Counted from the stretch's first letter, positions 8,020-18,227 are shown. The stretch: DNA of 64,000 nt from JAHEEL01 sp942491345 (GCA_942491345.1 CALOAN010000020.1:453239-517238); one strand, 5' to 3'. Notes: generated by a model from the letters alone, not told the origin. Made by a program: numbers and translations.

Positions 8020-8955
8020 ATGAACCGAATCATGGCCCTTGTTGTGGCGAGCGGCGTTCTGGCTGCGGCGTGCTCGAGCACCTCTGTGGCCGAGACCACC
8101 GCCACGACTGACACGTTCGCCCCGATCGAGACGACGAGCACGGTCGCGCCGGAAACGACCGTGGGTGCCGAGACAACAACCACCGAACCCCCGACGACCA
8201 CCGAGCCGGTTGACGATCAGCCTCCGGCGGTCGAGACCACACCCGCTGACGGGGACGTCGTAGACACGTTCATGGTTGAGTTCATCGGCACCACCGATCC
8301 GGAGGCTCGGGTGTCCGTGAATGGCGAGCCGGTGGAGCTCGGCGCCGAGGGTTCGTTTTCGGTGATGCTGGCTTCGGATCTCGGAGACAACGAAGTGGCC
8401 ATCGAAGCAGTTGACGAACTTGGGAACACCGGCGTAACAACCGTTTCGTATTCATTCGAGCCCGAAGACGGGTGGATCGCCGCCGTCGGCGATTCCGTGA
8501 TGCTCGGCTCGAAGGAGGAGCTCGAGAAGCGGATCGGTCCTGGAACCGTCGACGCGATCGTGTCACGGCAGTTCGCTGATGCACCCAGCCTCGTGTCCAA
8601 TTTGCTCGCTCGACCGGTACCGCCGCAGGTGATCGTGCTGCACCTCGGGACCAACGGGCCGGTTCAAGAACGCCACTTTGAGGCGCTGATGGAGATCGCC
8701 GCAGATGTGCCACTGATGGTATTCATCAATGCCCACGTCCCGACTCGGAATTGGGAGTCAACCACCAACCGTGAACTTGCAGCCGGCGTTGAACGCCACG
8801 ACAACGCCGTGCTGGTCGACTGGCACACACCGACCAAGGGTCGGAGCGACCTGTTCGCCGCCGACAACTTCCATCCGAAGCAACCCGGCCGCGTCATCTA
8901 CGCCGAACTGGTCGCTGAGGCCATCTTCCCGAACTGGGAAGCGCTCGGCGGGTAG
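8020..8955 (+). CDS. SGNH-hydrolase-like lipoprotein with Ig-like domain
   Basis: Product of 311 residues. MNRIMALVVASGVLAAAC is a lipoprotein signal. A Thr/Glu-rich linker (20-70) leads to an Ig-like domain (75-150; PADGDVVDTFMVEFIGTTD). The C-terminal domain (about 155-305) has SGNH blocks: AVGDSVMLG (nucleophile Ser), HLGTNG (Gly/Asn of the oxyanion hole) and NFHPKQPG (catalytic His). This resembles the SGNH domains attached to O-acyltransferases. It probably acts on ester groups at the cell surface. An upstream TTG would precede the signal peptide, so the ATG at 8020 is preferred. Confidence 0.8.
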   Translation: MNRIMALVVASGVLAAACSSTSVAETTATTDTFAPIETTSTVAPETTVGAETTTTEPPTTTEPVDDQPPAVETTPADGDVVDTFMVEFIGTTDPEARVSVNGEPVELGAEGSFSVMLASDLGDNEVAIEAVDELGNTGVTTVSYSFEPEDGWIAAVGDSVMLGSKEELEKRIGPGTVDAIVSRQFADAPSLVSNLLARPVPPQVIVLHLGTNGPVQERHFEALMEIAADVPLMVFINAHVPTRNWESTTNRELAAGVERHDNAVLVDWHTPTKGRSDLFAADNFHPKQPGRVIYAELVAEAIFPNWEALGG

Positions 8956-9098
8956 TACTCGGTCATTCGCTCGCGTATTCGAGGGCGCCGGCACCGATCC
9001 TGCCTGTGTTCAAGAAACCTCTTCACACCTCACAACGTGCGCGTAGGGTCAACTGGGTGACCGTTTGGGGGGGAGTGCCTCCGCTCCCATAGCGGACA

Positions 9099-10598
9099 AT
9101 GATGGAGTCGCGGCGTTTGGCGACGGCCGCGGCTCTGTCGCGTCTCGACCCGACGTCGGCTCGTCGATCGCGATCGAGTGTGAAGAACCGCTCCGGAGTA
9201 GGCTCAGAACCACCACCGGAGGGGGACCTCGTCCAACGCATCATCGTCGTAGCAAACCGGCTCCCCGTGGCCTGGGACGGCAAGGAATGGTCGATCAGCC
9301 CCGGCGGACTCGTGCGTGCCCTCCGGCCGGTGCTGCAGAACGCAGACGGCGCCTGGGTCGGCTGGCCGGGCATCCCCGACTTCGACCCTGAACCGTTCGA
9401 ATACGACGGCATCGACCAGCGGCCGGTGCCTCTGAGCGAGGACGAAGTCGAGAGCTTCTACTACGGATTCTGCAACGGCACCCTCTGGCCGCTCTACCAC
9501 GACGCCATCGTGGCCCCCGAATACCACCGCCACACGTGGCGTCCGTACGTCGCGGTGAACCGAAGGTATGCGGAGACGACGGCGGAGGTTCTGGGCTCAG
9601 GCGACATCGCATGGGTGCAGGACTACCAGCTGCAACTCGTGCCCGCGATGTTGCGCTCGATGGTGCCGGACGCCACCGTCGGGTTCTATCTCCACATTCC
9701 ATTCCCTCCCATCGAAGTGTTCGCCCGTCTTCCGTGGAGACGGCAGATCATTGAGGGGCTCCTCGGAGCGGACGTCATCGCATTCCAGACGCGTTCGAGC
9801 GCCGTCAACTTCGCTCAAGCAGCGAGACGGCTCACCGGCGCAGAGTCGATCGGCAGGCGCGATCTGATGTGGAACGGCAGGGCGGTTCACCTCCAGCCTG
9901 CCCCAATAGCGATCGACACCGCCGAGTTCGAACAGATGGCTCAGTCCCCAAGGGTTCGCCAGCGAGCTGCAGAAATCCGCTCTGAACTCGGCGATCCCGA
10001 GCACATCATCCTCGGGATGGATCGGTTGGACTACACCAAGGGGATCGACCTTCGACTGAAGGCGTTCGGAATCCTCCTCGACAACTCGCCCCGCGATCGA
10101 CACACGTACGCCTTCGTTCAGGTTGCCGTTCCGAGCCGTGAACAGGTTCCTGCGTACCAGCAGCTGCGCACCGACATCGAGCAGATCGTTGGACGGATCA
10201 ACGGCGAGTACGGGGAGCCCGGGTGGGCACCGGTGTCCTATCTCTATCGCACGATTCCCTTCGAGGAGCTCATCGCCTACTACGTCGCTGCCGACGTGAT
10301 GTTGGTGACTCCGCTGCGCGACGGGATGAACCTCGTCGCCAAGGAATACGTGGCGTCCCGGTTCGAGAACGACGGCGTGCTCGTGCTGAGCGAGTTCGCC
10401 GGCGCAGCCGAGCAGCTGCGTGCGGCCCTGATCGTGAATCCCTACGACGTCGACAGCGTGGCGCAGACGCTCGCATATGCGACCACGATGTCCGAAGACG
10501 AGCAGCGGCGACGGATGCGGAGACTCCGCAACACGATCAGGAAGGCCGACGTTTTCGAGTGGGCTGCCGAGTGTCTTGCCACGCTCGAGGTCCGGTGA
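9099..10598 (+). CDS. otsA: Trehalose-6-phosphate synthase (GT20)
   Basis: Joins UDP- or ADP-glucose to glucose-6-phosphate to give trehalose-6-phosphate. All GT20 landmarks are visible: IIVVANRLP, GGLVRAL, WVGWPG, WVQDYQLQLVP, HIPFPPIEVFARLPWR, GMDRLDYTKGI and DGMNLVAKEYV. The frame is open from 9099, but the conserved core starts only at residue 45 (base 9231), after an Arg/Ser-rich leader that does not look conserved. A strong GGAGGGGG lies just before 9231, where only GTC is available; GTG at 9180 is the nearest ordinary start. The start is therefore uncertain. The stop faces the GH65 stop 37 bases away. Confidence 0.9.
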   Translation: MMESRRLATAAALSRLDPTSARRSRSSVKNRSGVGSEPPPEGDLVQRIIVVANRLPVAWDGKEWSISPGGLVRALRPVLQNADGAWVGWPGIPDFDPEPFEYDGIDQRPVPLSEDEVESFYYGFCNGTLWPLYHDAIVAPEYHRHTWRPYVAVNRRYAETTAEVLGSGDIAWVQDYQLQLVPAMLRSMVPDATVGFYLHIPFPPIEVFARLPWRRQIIEGLLGADVIAFQTRSSAVNFAQAARRLTGAESIGRRDLMWNGRAVHLQPAPIAIDTAEFEQMAQSPRVRQRAAEIRSELGDPEHIILGMDRLDYTKGIDLRLKAFGILLDNSPRDRHTYAFVQVAVPSREQVPAYQQLRTDIEQIVGRINGEYGEPGWAPVSYLYRTIPFEELIAYYVAADVMLVTPLRDGMNLVAKEYVASRFENDGVLVLSEFAGAAEQLRAALIVNPYDVDSVAQTLAYATTMSEDEQRRRMRRLRNTIRKADVFEWAAECLATLEVR

Positions 10599-10635
10599 TC
10601 GAAGTCGCTCTCGCGATTCTTTGGACCAACCGCAG

Positions 10636-13023
10636 CTACAAGGGAACCGTCTCCGTCGTCCCGGCGGGCACTTCGATAACCCGGTCGCGAATACCAACGC
10701 GAATGGGTTGAGCTTCGCTCGGGCGGGTCGTCACCGCGAGCTGATCGGGAGTGATGTGAAAGTCGAGGACGTGCCCGCGATAGCGGATCTCAAAACGGAG
10801 TTCACCGAGTTCGTCGGGAATCGCAGGGTCGAGCCAGAGCGTGTCCTCCCGGGTCTCGATACCGGTGAAGCCGCGTTGGACCAGGTCGACGGTCCCGGCC
10901 ATCGCGCCGAGGTGGATACCTTCCGGTGTGGTGCCACCCTGGATGTCGGTGACATCGCTAAGCAAGGCTCCCTTGAAGAACTCCCAGGACCGTTCGCGAT
11001 CCGATCGGGCGAGCACCCACGCGTTGACGATCCGGCTCAATGTTGAGCCGTGAGACGTACGCTCGTCGTAGTAGTCGATGTTGCGCTGGATGCCGGCGCC
11101 GTCGATCTCGTAGCCGAGCCTCTCGAAGACGGACGTCAGCTCGTCGGTCGAGAGCAGGTAGAACAGCATCAGCACATCGGCCTGCTTCGACAGTTTGTAG
11201 CGATTCGGGGTGTCGCCCTCTGCCTCGAGAATGCGATCGAGTCGCTGGATGTCGCCGTACCGCTCGCCGTAGCCGATCCAATCAAACTCCGCGAGGTCTC
11301 CGTAGCCTTCGAATTGGCTGATGATGCCGTCGTCGTGGAAGGCTATCTTCAGCTTCCGGCTGATCTCATCCCATCGCGTGAGTTCCTCGCGCTGTATGTG
11401 GAGCTTGTCCATGAGCTCATTGCGTCGGAACTCCGGGAGGAGATCGAGCGCCTCGATTGTGCGAGCCAAGACCCACGCCGCCATGACGTTCGTATACGCG
11501 TTGTTGTTGAGGCCGGGTTCATCGGTATCTGGATATGCGTCGTGGTACTCGTCGGGGCCCATGACCTTGAGGATCTCGTATCGGTCGATCGCACGGTTGT
11601 ACGTGGCAAGGCTGGCCATGAGTCGTGAAATCTCGATCATCATCTCGGCACCGCCATGTGCGAGGAAGTCGACGTCGGCGGTCGTCTGGTAGTACTGCCA
11701 CGTGTTGTACGCGACGGCGATGTTGACGTGGCGCTGCAGGTAGCTGTTGTCCTGCAGCCAACGTCCGGATTGCGGATTGAGATGGACGACCTGGCTCTCC
11801 TCCCTTCCGGTGCTCCCGCTCTGCCACGGATAGAGGGCTCCCTCGAGGCCTGCTGCCTTCGCCGACCAGCGAGCTTCCGGGAGCCGTCGGAATCGGTAGA
11901 GCAACAGAGCTCTGGTGAGGTCGGGAAGGTGGAGGTTCAGGTACGGGAATACGAAGAGCTCATCCCAGAAGATGTGGCCGCGATAGGCCTCGCCGTGCCA
12001 TCCACGGGCCGGCACTCCGACGTCGAGATCGATGGTGTGTTTCGAGACGGTCTGCATCAAGTGGAACGAATGGAGGTTGAGCACCATCGCCTCGAAGTCG
12101 TCGGCTCCGGTTTCGAGGGAGAATCTCCTCCACAGCAGATCCCACGCCAGGGTGTTCGACTCCAGCAGCTCATCAAACGAACCGAGGCGCCAGATCCACG
12201 CGCGAGCCGCGCGTCCGGGTTCGGAGATGGCGTGGTCTCGCGACGTGAAGAGGGTGACGGTCTTGTCGACCGTCGTGGGGATGCCCTCGTTCACGCCGAA
12301 CTCGAGTGTCTGAGCCACGAATCCGGGTTCCTCAGTCTCGGTGAGATGGGTTTCAACCTCTTCACCGTTGAGCCGAACCACGGTGCGAGCCGCCATCGCC
12401 ACGCGCACTCGAGATTGTGTGGTCTCCACATCGAGGTACATTGTGCCGTCGCTGATGCCCGCCTTGACCGGGTCGAGGTGCCGACTGTTGAGCTTTCGGT
12501 AGCGAGCTACGCCGGCGTTGATCACGCGGCCGTCGATGCCGGACTCGACGTACATCTTCCCGGACCAGTTTGTCGGCTCAAATGTGGTCTGGAGACCTGC
12601 GACGTGCGAGTTGCCCATGTGCACGAGGCGCCGTTGAGCCACCCTGGTCGAGCGCCCCTCCGTGTCGGTGAAGACAAACGTGCGGATGAGGACACCCTTG
12701 CGAATATCCAGTTCCTGCCGGTAGTCGTCGATCTCGGCATCTTGCACGGCGAACCACGCACCGTCACCCGTACGGAACCGGAGGTGCAGCCAATTCGGGA
12801 CATTGACCAAGTCTTCGTTCATGATCTCTCGTCCGGCAACCTCGGTGATCAGCCGGTTGTAGAGCCCCGCCACATAGGTGCCTGGGTAGTGCACGTCGCC
12901 GGCCGCGGCTTCGGGCGCGGCGCCGCGCGTTGCGAAGTAGCCGTTGCCGAGGGTGCACAACGCCTCTCGAAGTGGTTCTTGTGAAGGATCGAACCCTTCG
13001 TAGGTCAGGGTCCAGCGGTTCAC
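10636..13023 (-). CDS. GH65 glycoside phosphorylase/hydrolase
   Basis: Product of 795 residues, typical for GH65 (maltose, trehalose or kojibiose phosphorylases and relatives). It has the N-terminal beta-sandwich start (YEGFDPSQEPLREALCTLGN), the (alpha/alpha)6 barrel, and the catalytic motif VMGPDEYHD with the general-acid Glu. The substrate (maltose, trehalose or a phosphate ester) cannot be decided from motifs. Its ATG overlaps the stop of the upstream HAD-OtsB gene by four bases, so the two are translationally coupled. In Mycobacterium tuberculosis OtsB1 (Rv2006) the equivalents of both genes are one polypeptide. Confidence 0.88.
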   Translation of the reverse strand: MNRWTLTYEGFDPSQEPLREALCTLGNGYFATRGAAPEAAAGDVHYPGTYVAGLYNRLITEVAGREIMNEDLVNVPNWLHLRFRTGDGAWFAVQDAEIDDYRQELDIRKGVLIRTFVFTDTEGRSTRVAQRRLVHMGNSHVAGLQTTFEPTNWSGKMYVESGIDGRVINAGVARYRKLNSRHLDPVKAGISDGTMYLDVETTQSRVRVAMAARTVVRLNGEEVETHLTETEEPGFVAQTLEFGVNEGIPTTVDKTVTLFTSRDHAISEPGRAARAWIWRLGSFDELLESNTLAWDLLWRRFSLETGADDFEAMVLNLHSFHLMQTVSKHTIDLDVGVPARGWHGEAYRGHIFWDELFVFPYLNLHLPDLTRALLLYRFRRLPEARWSAKAAGLEGALYPWQSGSTGREESQVVHLNPQSGRWLQDNSYLQRHVNIAVAYNTWQYYQTTADVDFLAHGGAEMMIEISRLMASLATYNRAIDRYEILKVMGPDEYHDAYPDTDEPGLNNNAYTNVMAAWVLARTIEALDLLPEFRRNELMDKLHIQREELTRWDEISRKLKIAFHDDGIISQFEGYGDLAEFDWIGYGERYGDIQRLDRILEAEGDTPNRYKLSKQADVLMLFYLLSTDELTSVFERLGYEIDGAGIQRNIDYYDERTSHGSTLSRIVNAWVLARSDRERSWEFFKGALLSDVTDIQGGTTPEGIHLGAMAGTVDLVQRGFTGIETREDTLWLDPAIPDELGELRFEIRYRGHVLDFHITPDQLAVTTRPSEAQPIRVGIRDRVIEVPAGTTETVPL

Positions 13024-14585
13024 AGCTTCTGTGCCTCAGCGATTCTTGCCAGGAATGCGGTCACCTCGTCCGTGTCCTCGAGTGCGAAACGCGCAAGGGA
13101 TGGCTCGCCTTCGCGTCCCACGACGACTCCGACGCCTCGTTTGCGGATCACCCTGAAGGCGTCCTCGTCCGTCGTGTCGTCGCCGAGGTACACGGGTGTC
13201 ACCATCTCACGGTCGAGTCCGAGCTCACCCAGCAACCACCGCATGGCGCGGCCCTTGTCCCAATCAAAATCGGGCCGGAACTCGAAGATCTTCTTGCCGG
13301 TTGCCACCCGCAGCGACGGGACGGTCGGGGCTGTGTCACGAACCGCCTCTTCGACGAGCGCATAGTTGGTGTCGGCGACCCGTCGGTAGTGCACGGCGAT
13401 AGCGAACCGCTTGCGCTCGACCTGCGCCCCGGGAACGTCTCGAAGGCGATCCTCGAGCTGCTCGGTTGCTGCGTCCAGCGGAGCGAGATAGGTCGTGAAG
13501 CGATCGAGTCGTTCATCGATCACGGGCTCCCCGGACGGCGAGATGATGTCAAACCCATGGCTTCCCGCGTAGTAGATGCCCGGCACCTGCACCTTGCCCC
13601 GGACATCCGCGACATCACGACCGCTCACGACGGCCACTGTTGCCACGGAAGCAAGATCGGTCAGGACCGCACGTGTCTCATCGGAGAGCACAGCAAGATC
13701 CGGGTGTTCAACGATCGGCGTGAGCACACCGTCGTAGTCGAGGAACACCGCAGGCTTTCGTGCGCCAAGCAGAGATTCGATCTCGCTGAAGTGGTCAGCT
13801 GCCGACGGGAGGTTCGCTCGCGGAACCGGCGGCACAGCCTTCACGCTGAGCTCGCCGAGGTCCGACACCACCAGCGTGGCTCCGGCCGCGCGCAGTTCTT
13901 CAGCCTGATCTCCACGATCTACGCCGATGACGATGCGAAACCCACCGGCTTTCCCTGCTTCAACGCCCGACTGGGCGTCTTCGACGATCGCGGCATTGGC
14001 GGGTTCGGCACCGACCCGCGATGCGGCTTCGAGAAAGACGGCGGGGTCGGGTTTGCCAGGTATGCCGAGTTCGTCCGCCACGATGCCATCGACCCGGACG
14101 GTGAACAAGTCCAGGAGATCGGCCGCGCCGAGGACCTCATCGACATTGCGACTTGACGAGATGAGCGCGGTCTCGATGCCCTGCCGCTGAAGCTCTCTGA
14201 CGAATGCGACGCTCGTGTCATAGGCCTCGATGCCGTGCGTCTCGAGACGTTGAAGGAAATAGCGATTCTTGCGGTTTCCAAGACCGCAGACGGTCTCGGC
14301 TTCCTCGGAATCCTCGGCTGAACCCCACGGGAGAGAGATGTCGCGTGACTCCAGGAAACTCGCAACACCGTCGTAGCGAGGTTTGCCGTCCACGAACTCG
14401 AGATAGTCAGACGGCTGGAATGGCTCGAACGGCTCCTGGAGACGTGCAGAGCGGCCCTCGAGGTACTCGTTGAAGAGTTGTTCCCAGGAGACGTGATGGA
14501 CGGATTCCGACCTCGTGATGACTCCGTCGAGATCGAAGACGACGGCATCGATGGCTGCCGCGTCGATTTCCGTTCCCTCACGCAA
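13020..14585 (-). CDS. HAD phosphatase/phosphomutase fused to trehalose-6-phosphate phosphatase
   Basis: Product of 521 residues with two HAD modules. Residues 10-255 are a beta-phosphoglucomutase-like HAD domain (VVFDLDGVITRSESVH, SSSRNVDEVLGAADL, VVEDAQSGVEAGKAGG-like block). Residues 275-520 are an OtsB domain (FLDYDGVLTPI, VVSGRDVADV, GSHGFDI, YLGDDTTDEDAF), which removes phosphate from trehalose-6-phosphate. An in-frame stop lies just upstream, so the start is the TTG at 14585, with GAGGGG about eight bases before it. With the next gene this reproduces the domain order of mycobacterial OtsB1. Confidence 0.88.
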   Translation of the reverse strand: MREGTEIDAAAIDAVVFDLDGVITRSESVHHVSWEQLFNEYLEGRSARLQEPFEPFQPSDYLEFVDGKPRYDGVASFLESRDISLPWGSAEDSEEAETVCGLGNRKNRYFLQRLETHGIEAYDTSVAFVRELQRQGIETALISSSRNVDEVLGAADLLDLFTVRVDGIVADELGIPGKPDPAVFLEAASRVGAEPANAAIVEDAQSGVEAGKAGGFRIVIGVDRGDQAEELRAAGATLVVSDLGELSVKAVPPVPRANLPSAADHFSEIESLLGARKPAVFLDYDGVLTPIVEHPDLAVLSDETRAVLTDLASVATVAVVSGRDVADVRGKVQVPGIYYAGSHGFDIISPSGEPVIDERLDRFTTYLAPLDAATEQLEDRLRDVPGAQVERKRFAIAVHYRRVADTNYALVEEAVRDTAPTVPSLRVATGKKIFEFRPDFDWDKGRAMRWLLGELGLDREMVTPVYLGDDTTDEDAFRVIRKRGVGVVVGREGEPSLARFALEDTDEVTAFLARIAEAQKL

Positions 14586-14734
14586 GGCAGAAGCCCCTCA
14601 TTGCGTTGCCGCATGCTAGTCGACGACACGGCCGGCAAGTCGCATGTCGCCATGTGTCGCCATATGAGTATGAATTGACCTCGACCCTTGCCGAAGCACC
14701 GGCCGTGCAGCGTACCTCGACCGACGCGTCGGGA

Positions 14735-17700
14735 TCAGTCGATGAACGACGGAGTCTGCCCGAGCATGCGCCGGAGGCCGGCGAGCGGCACGCGCACGAG
14801 ATCGGGGCGGGTTGCGAGCTCCCAATGGAGTTCCCGCAGTGCCCTCGACAGCACAAATGCGTCGAGCAGGTCATCGATAGCGTCCACGGAGTCGGGGAGT
14901 AGAGGTGAGTCCTCCAGTTCTGCGAGGTAGCTCTCAACAAAGGCGAGACCAATCACCCTGGACCACCATGCAGCCCAGCGTCGCTCATTCGGTGATCCGT
15001 CGCGTGCAGCTGTAAGTGCAACGTAGTCGAACGACCGGAGCATCTGGGAAACGTCGCGCAACGGTGAACCGCGAAGCCGTCGTTGACCGAGCGGACGCGA
15101 GTGGTCGCCGGAGAAGTCGGCGATGATGAACCCGTCATCGACGATGTGCACCTGGTCGAGGCGGTAGTCGCCGTGGAGTCGAATCCGCGATCCCTTGATT
15201 CGATCCCGTCTGATGGCGCCGAGCCGCGCGAGGCAGGATTGCTCTGCTGCGATGAGTTCGTCCAGCGCAGTCGCAACCTGACCCTCGGCGCGGTGCCGTA
15301 ACCGGCGGATCTCTCGCACCTCCTGGCGGATGCCGGCACGCAGTGATTGGTACAGGGACTGTTGGTAGTGCTCCGTGAATGGTTCGGGGTTCAGGTCCGG
15401 GTCCTCGCTGAACGAGCCCAACGCCTGATGAAGCGCGGCGGTCGTTCGGCCAAGCCGTGTCGTGAGTTCAAGCGCCGGGTCGAGCAGGTGGGCATTTGGA
15501 AGAGCTACGGCCGGAGACTGGTCCACTGGACCGAATGCGCCTTCGGGCTCCCCGATTGCCTCTTCGCCTCTCGTTGCGTCGAGCCAGTTTCGGGCGAAGC
15601 CGGATAGGACGTTCCACGCGGTGGAATCCTCGGCGAACGACTGTTGAAGGACGCCGAGCGTGTAGGTGTCGCCCGACTGGTACTCGAGTGCGCCGTAGGT
15701 GTCGGCGATGTCGTCGAAGGCCGTGCGCTCGGTGAGGAAACGTCGCAATTCGAGGTCCGGGTTCACTCCCGGTTCGACTTGGCGAAAGAGCTTGATGGCG
15801 AAGCCCCGACCAAAGTCGATGTAGGTCTCGCCGAGATTGTTGGTCGATACTGTCGATTCAATCGGCTCGCCCGTCGGGATCTCGAACGGGGCGGTACCTG
15901 CGGTGCAGATCAACGATCCGGCGCGGCCCAGGAGAGTTTCGCCGGCAAGGATGCCTTCGAGGAGCATGGCCCGGAACTGTGGGTTGTGAACGGCGTCGAA
16001 CAGGATCCCGTCGGTGCCGTCGCGTCGCACGTGGGCGAGCACCGCAGAGTCTGCGATGTCGGAATCGGGTTCGAACGAGATCCCGATCGGAACCACGTAC
16101 CAGTAGCGGGAGTTCGCACCTCGGTCGATGCTGACGAGGGCAATCCACATCGTCGTGTCTTGCTCACCGGGAGTGATGGGAATCAGGTCGGCCACCGAAA
16201 TCTGCGATCGCCGCGGCGGGCGGCCCTGGTACCAGGATTGGGCTGCGATGAATCGGCCGAGGATGAGCGGCAGGGGTCCGTCGCCGGCAAACGCGCCCTC
16301 CAGAGGGCCGCTGATCTCCAGCACATCGCGGGTGTCGATGACGGAACGGTCGTGTCCGTCGATCGATATCCAATAGAAGCCGTACGGACCGAGCGAGAGC
16401 GGGTAGGGAGCCTTGCCGACTACCGGGAATTCCGTTCTGCCAAGCATCTCGGTGGGGCGCTGCCCGGCAAAGCGGCTCAGATCCAACTCCGCGAACTGCG
16501 AATGGCGGCTGAGGTTGGCGACAACCGCGATTGTCTCTCCTTCACCCTCTCGTAGGTAGGCAAGGATCTGCTCGTTGTCCGGCGACAAGAACTCGATGCT
16601 GCCGCGCCCGAAGACCGGATGACGCTGACGGAGCCGGATCATGCTTCGAGTCCAGGACAACAACGAATTAGGGTTGGCCTGCTGCGCCTCGACGTTCACC
16701 GTCTCGTAGTGAAACTGAGGATCGACGACGATCGGCAGATAGAGCGATTGGGAATTGGCTCTCGAGAAGCCGGCATTGCGGTCGTTGCTCCATTGCATCG
16801 GTGTCCGAACGCCGTCACGATCGGCGAGGAATATGTTGTCGCCCATCCCGATCTCGTCCCCGTAGTAGACCACCGGGGTACCGGGCAGCGACAAGAGCAA
16901 GCTGAACAACAACTCGATGCGCCGGCGGTCGTTCTCGAGCAGCGGTGCGAGCCGCCGACGGATCCCAAGGTTGAGACGTGCACGGCGGTCGGGGGCGTAG
17001 CTCCGCCACATCAGATCGCGCTCTTCCTCGGACACCATCTCGAGTGTGAGTTCGTCGTGATTCCGGAGGAAGATCGCCCACTGCGCGTCCTCCGGGATCG
17101 CGGGAGTCTGCTCCAGGATGTCGATGATCGGAAGCCGGTTCTCGCGTTCGAGCGACAGGTACAAACGGGGCATCAGCGGAAAGTGGAACGCCATGTGGCA
17201 TTCGTCGCCGTTACCGAAGTACGCGGCCGAGTCCTCGGGCCACTGGTTCGCCTCAGCGATCAACATGCGATTCTCGTAGTTCTCGTCCATGAATGACCTG
17301 AGCCGTTTCAGCTCCTCGTGGGTCTCGCGCAAGTTCTCCCCGTTGGTCCCCTCGCGTTCGAAGAGGTAGGGGACGGCGTCGAGACGGAGGCCATCGACGC
17401 CAAGGTCGAGCCAGAAGCTGAGCACATCTGTGATCGCTTCTCGAACGAGGGGGTTGTCGTAGTTGAGGTCGGGTTGGTGGGAGAAGAACCGGTGCCAGTA
17501 GTACGCGCCGGCGACCGGGTCCCATGCCCAGTTCGAAGCCTCCGTGTCTTGGAAGATGATGCGAACATCGGCGAACTTGTCCGGCGTGTCGCTCCACACA
17601 TAGAAGTCCCGCTCGGGTGTTCCAGCTTCGGCTCGCCGCGCTCGCTGGAACCACGGGTGCTGGTCGGAGGTGTGGTTGATGACCAGCTCGGTTATGACCC

Positions 17701-18004
17701 GCATGTTGCGTGAGTGAGCCGCATCGAGGAACTCCTTGAAGTCGTCGAGAGTCCCGTAGCTTGGGTGTACGTCGTAGTACTCGGCGATGTCGTAGCCGTC
17801 GTCGCGCAGGGGTGACGGATAGAAGGGGAGCAGCCAGATCGTGTCGATGCCAAGGCGGCTGAGGTAGTCAAGTCGAGAGGTGAGGCCCGGGAAATCGCCG
17901 ATGCCGTCGTCGCTCGAGTCGGCGAAGGCGCGGACGTGGACCTCGTAGATAACCGCGTCTTTGTACCAGAGCGGAGGACGGAGTACCCGGGGATCAACAG
18001 CCAT
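14735..18004 (-). CDS. Trehalose synthase-maltokinase fusion (TreS-Mak)
   Basis: Product of 1089 residues. Residues 1-550 are a GH13 trehalose synthase that interconverts maltose and trehalose: INHTSDQHPWF, GLRLDAVPYLF (nucleophile), LIAEANQWPEDS (acid/base) and FLRNHDELTLEM. The rest (about 600-1089) is a Pep2/Mak maltokinase with the kinase-like catalytic segment RLHGDYRLDQVH and IADFSGD, which makes maltose-1-phosphate. In actinobacteria that feeds GlgE alpha-glucan synthesis; no glgE is in the window. The ATG at 18004 gives MAVDPRVLRPPLWYKDAVIY, the family start. First gene of a likely minus-strand unit with HAD-OtsB and GH65. Confidence 0.93.
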   Translation of the reverse strand: MAVDPRVLRPPLWYKDAVIYEVHVRAFADSSDDGIGDFPGLTSRLDYLSRLGIDTIWLLPFYPSPLRDDGYDIAEYYDVHPSYGTLDDFKEFLDAAHSRNMRVITELVINHTSDQHPWFQRARRAEAGTPERDFYVWSDTPDKFADVRIIFQDTEASNWAWDPVAGAYYWHRFFSHQPDLNYDNPLVREAITDVLSFWLDLGVDGLRLDAVPYLFEREGTNGENLRETHEELKRLRSFMDENYENRMLIAEANQWPEDSAAYFGNGDECHMAFHFPLMPRLYLSLERENRLPIIDILEQTPAIPEDAQWAIFLRNHDELTLEMVSEEERDLMWRSYAPDRRARLNLGIRRRLAPLLENDRRRIELLFSLLLSLPGTPVVYYGDEIGMGDNIFLADRDGVRTPMQWSNDRNAGFSRANSQSLYLPIVVDPQFHYETVNVEAQQANPNSLLSWTRSMIRLRQRHPVFGRGSIEFLSPDNEQILAYLREGEGETIAVVANLSRHSQFAELDLSRFAGQRPTEMLGRTEFPVVGKAPYPLSLGPYGFYWISIDGHDRSVIDTRDVLEISGPLEGAFAGDGPLPLILGRFIAAQSWYQGRPPRRSQISVADLIPITPGEQDTTMWIALVSIDRGANSRYWYVVPIGISFEPDSDIADSAVLAHVRRDGTDGILFDAVHNPQFRAMLLEGILAGETLLGRAGSLICTAGTAPFEIPTGEPIESTVSTNNLGETYIDFGRGFAIKLFRQVEPGVNPDLELRRFLTERTAFDDIADTYGALEYQSGDTYTLGVLQQSFAEDSTAWNVLSGFARNWLDATRGEEAIGEPEGAFGPVDQSPAVALPNAHLLDPALELTTRLGRTTAALHQALGSFSEDPDLNPEPFTEHYQQSLYQSLRAGIRQEVREIRRLRHRAEGQVATALDELIAAEQSCLARLGAIRRDRIKGSRIRLHGDYRLDQVHIVDDGFIIADFSGDHSRPLGQRRLRGSPLRDVSQMLRSFDYVALTAARDGSPNERRWAAWWSRVIGLAFVESYLAELEDSPLLPDSVDAIDDLLDAFVLSRALRELHWELATRPDLVRVPLAGLRRMLGQTPSFID

Positions 18005-18227
18005 ACGATTCTCCAGACTAGGGGTGCTCGCCGACGATTCTGCGCCGGCATGCCGCCTGGTATCAACACGCGGTGTTCGGAGGAAGATCCGACGGCCGTA
18101 TCCCTTCGATGCAGACCGTTCACGCACGGTCTCTCGCCGGCGACGATTCGACTCAGTGGGCTCCTTGGCAGAGCTCCCGCACGGGCGTAATCGTCAAGCA
18201 GCCTGCATCTCATCCCGATGCCCTTGG

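Noticed and set aside
11656..12984. Long plus-strand frame opposite the GH65 gene
   Set aside because: It is antisense to a well-conserved enzyme and has no protein features of its own. The same applies to 5143-6444 opposite the glucosidase and 12930-14156 opposite HAD-OtsB.
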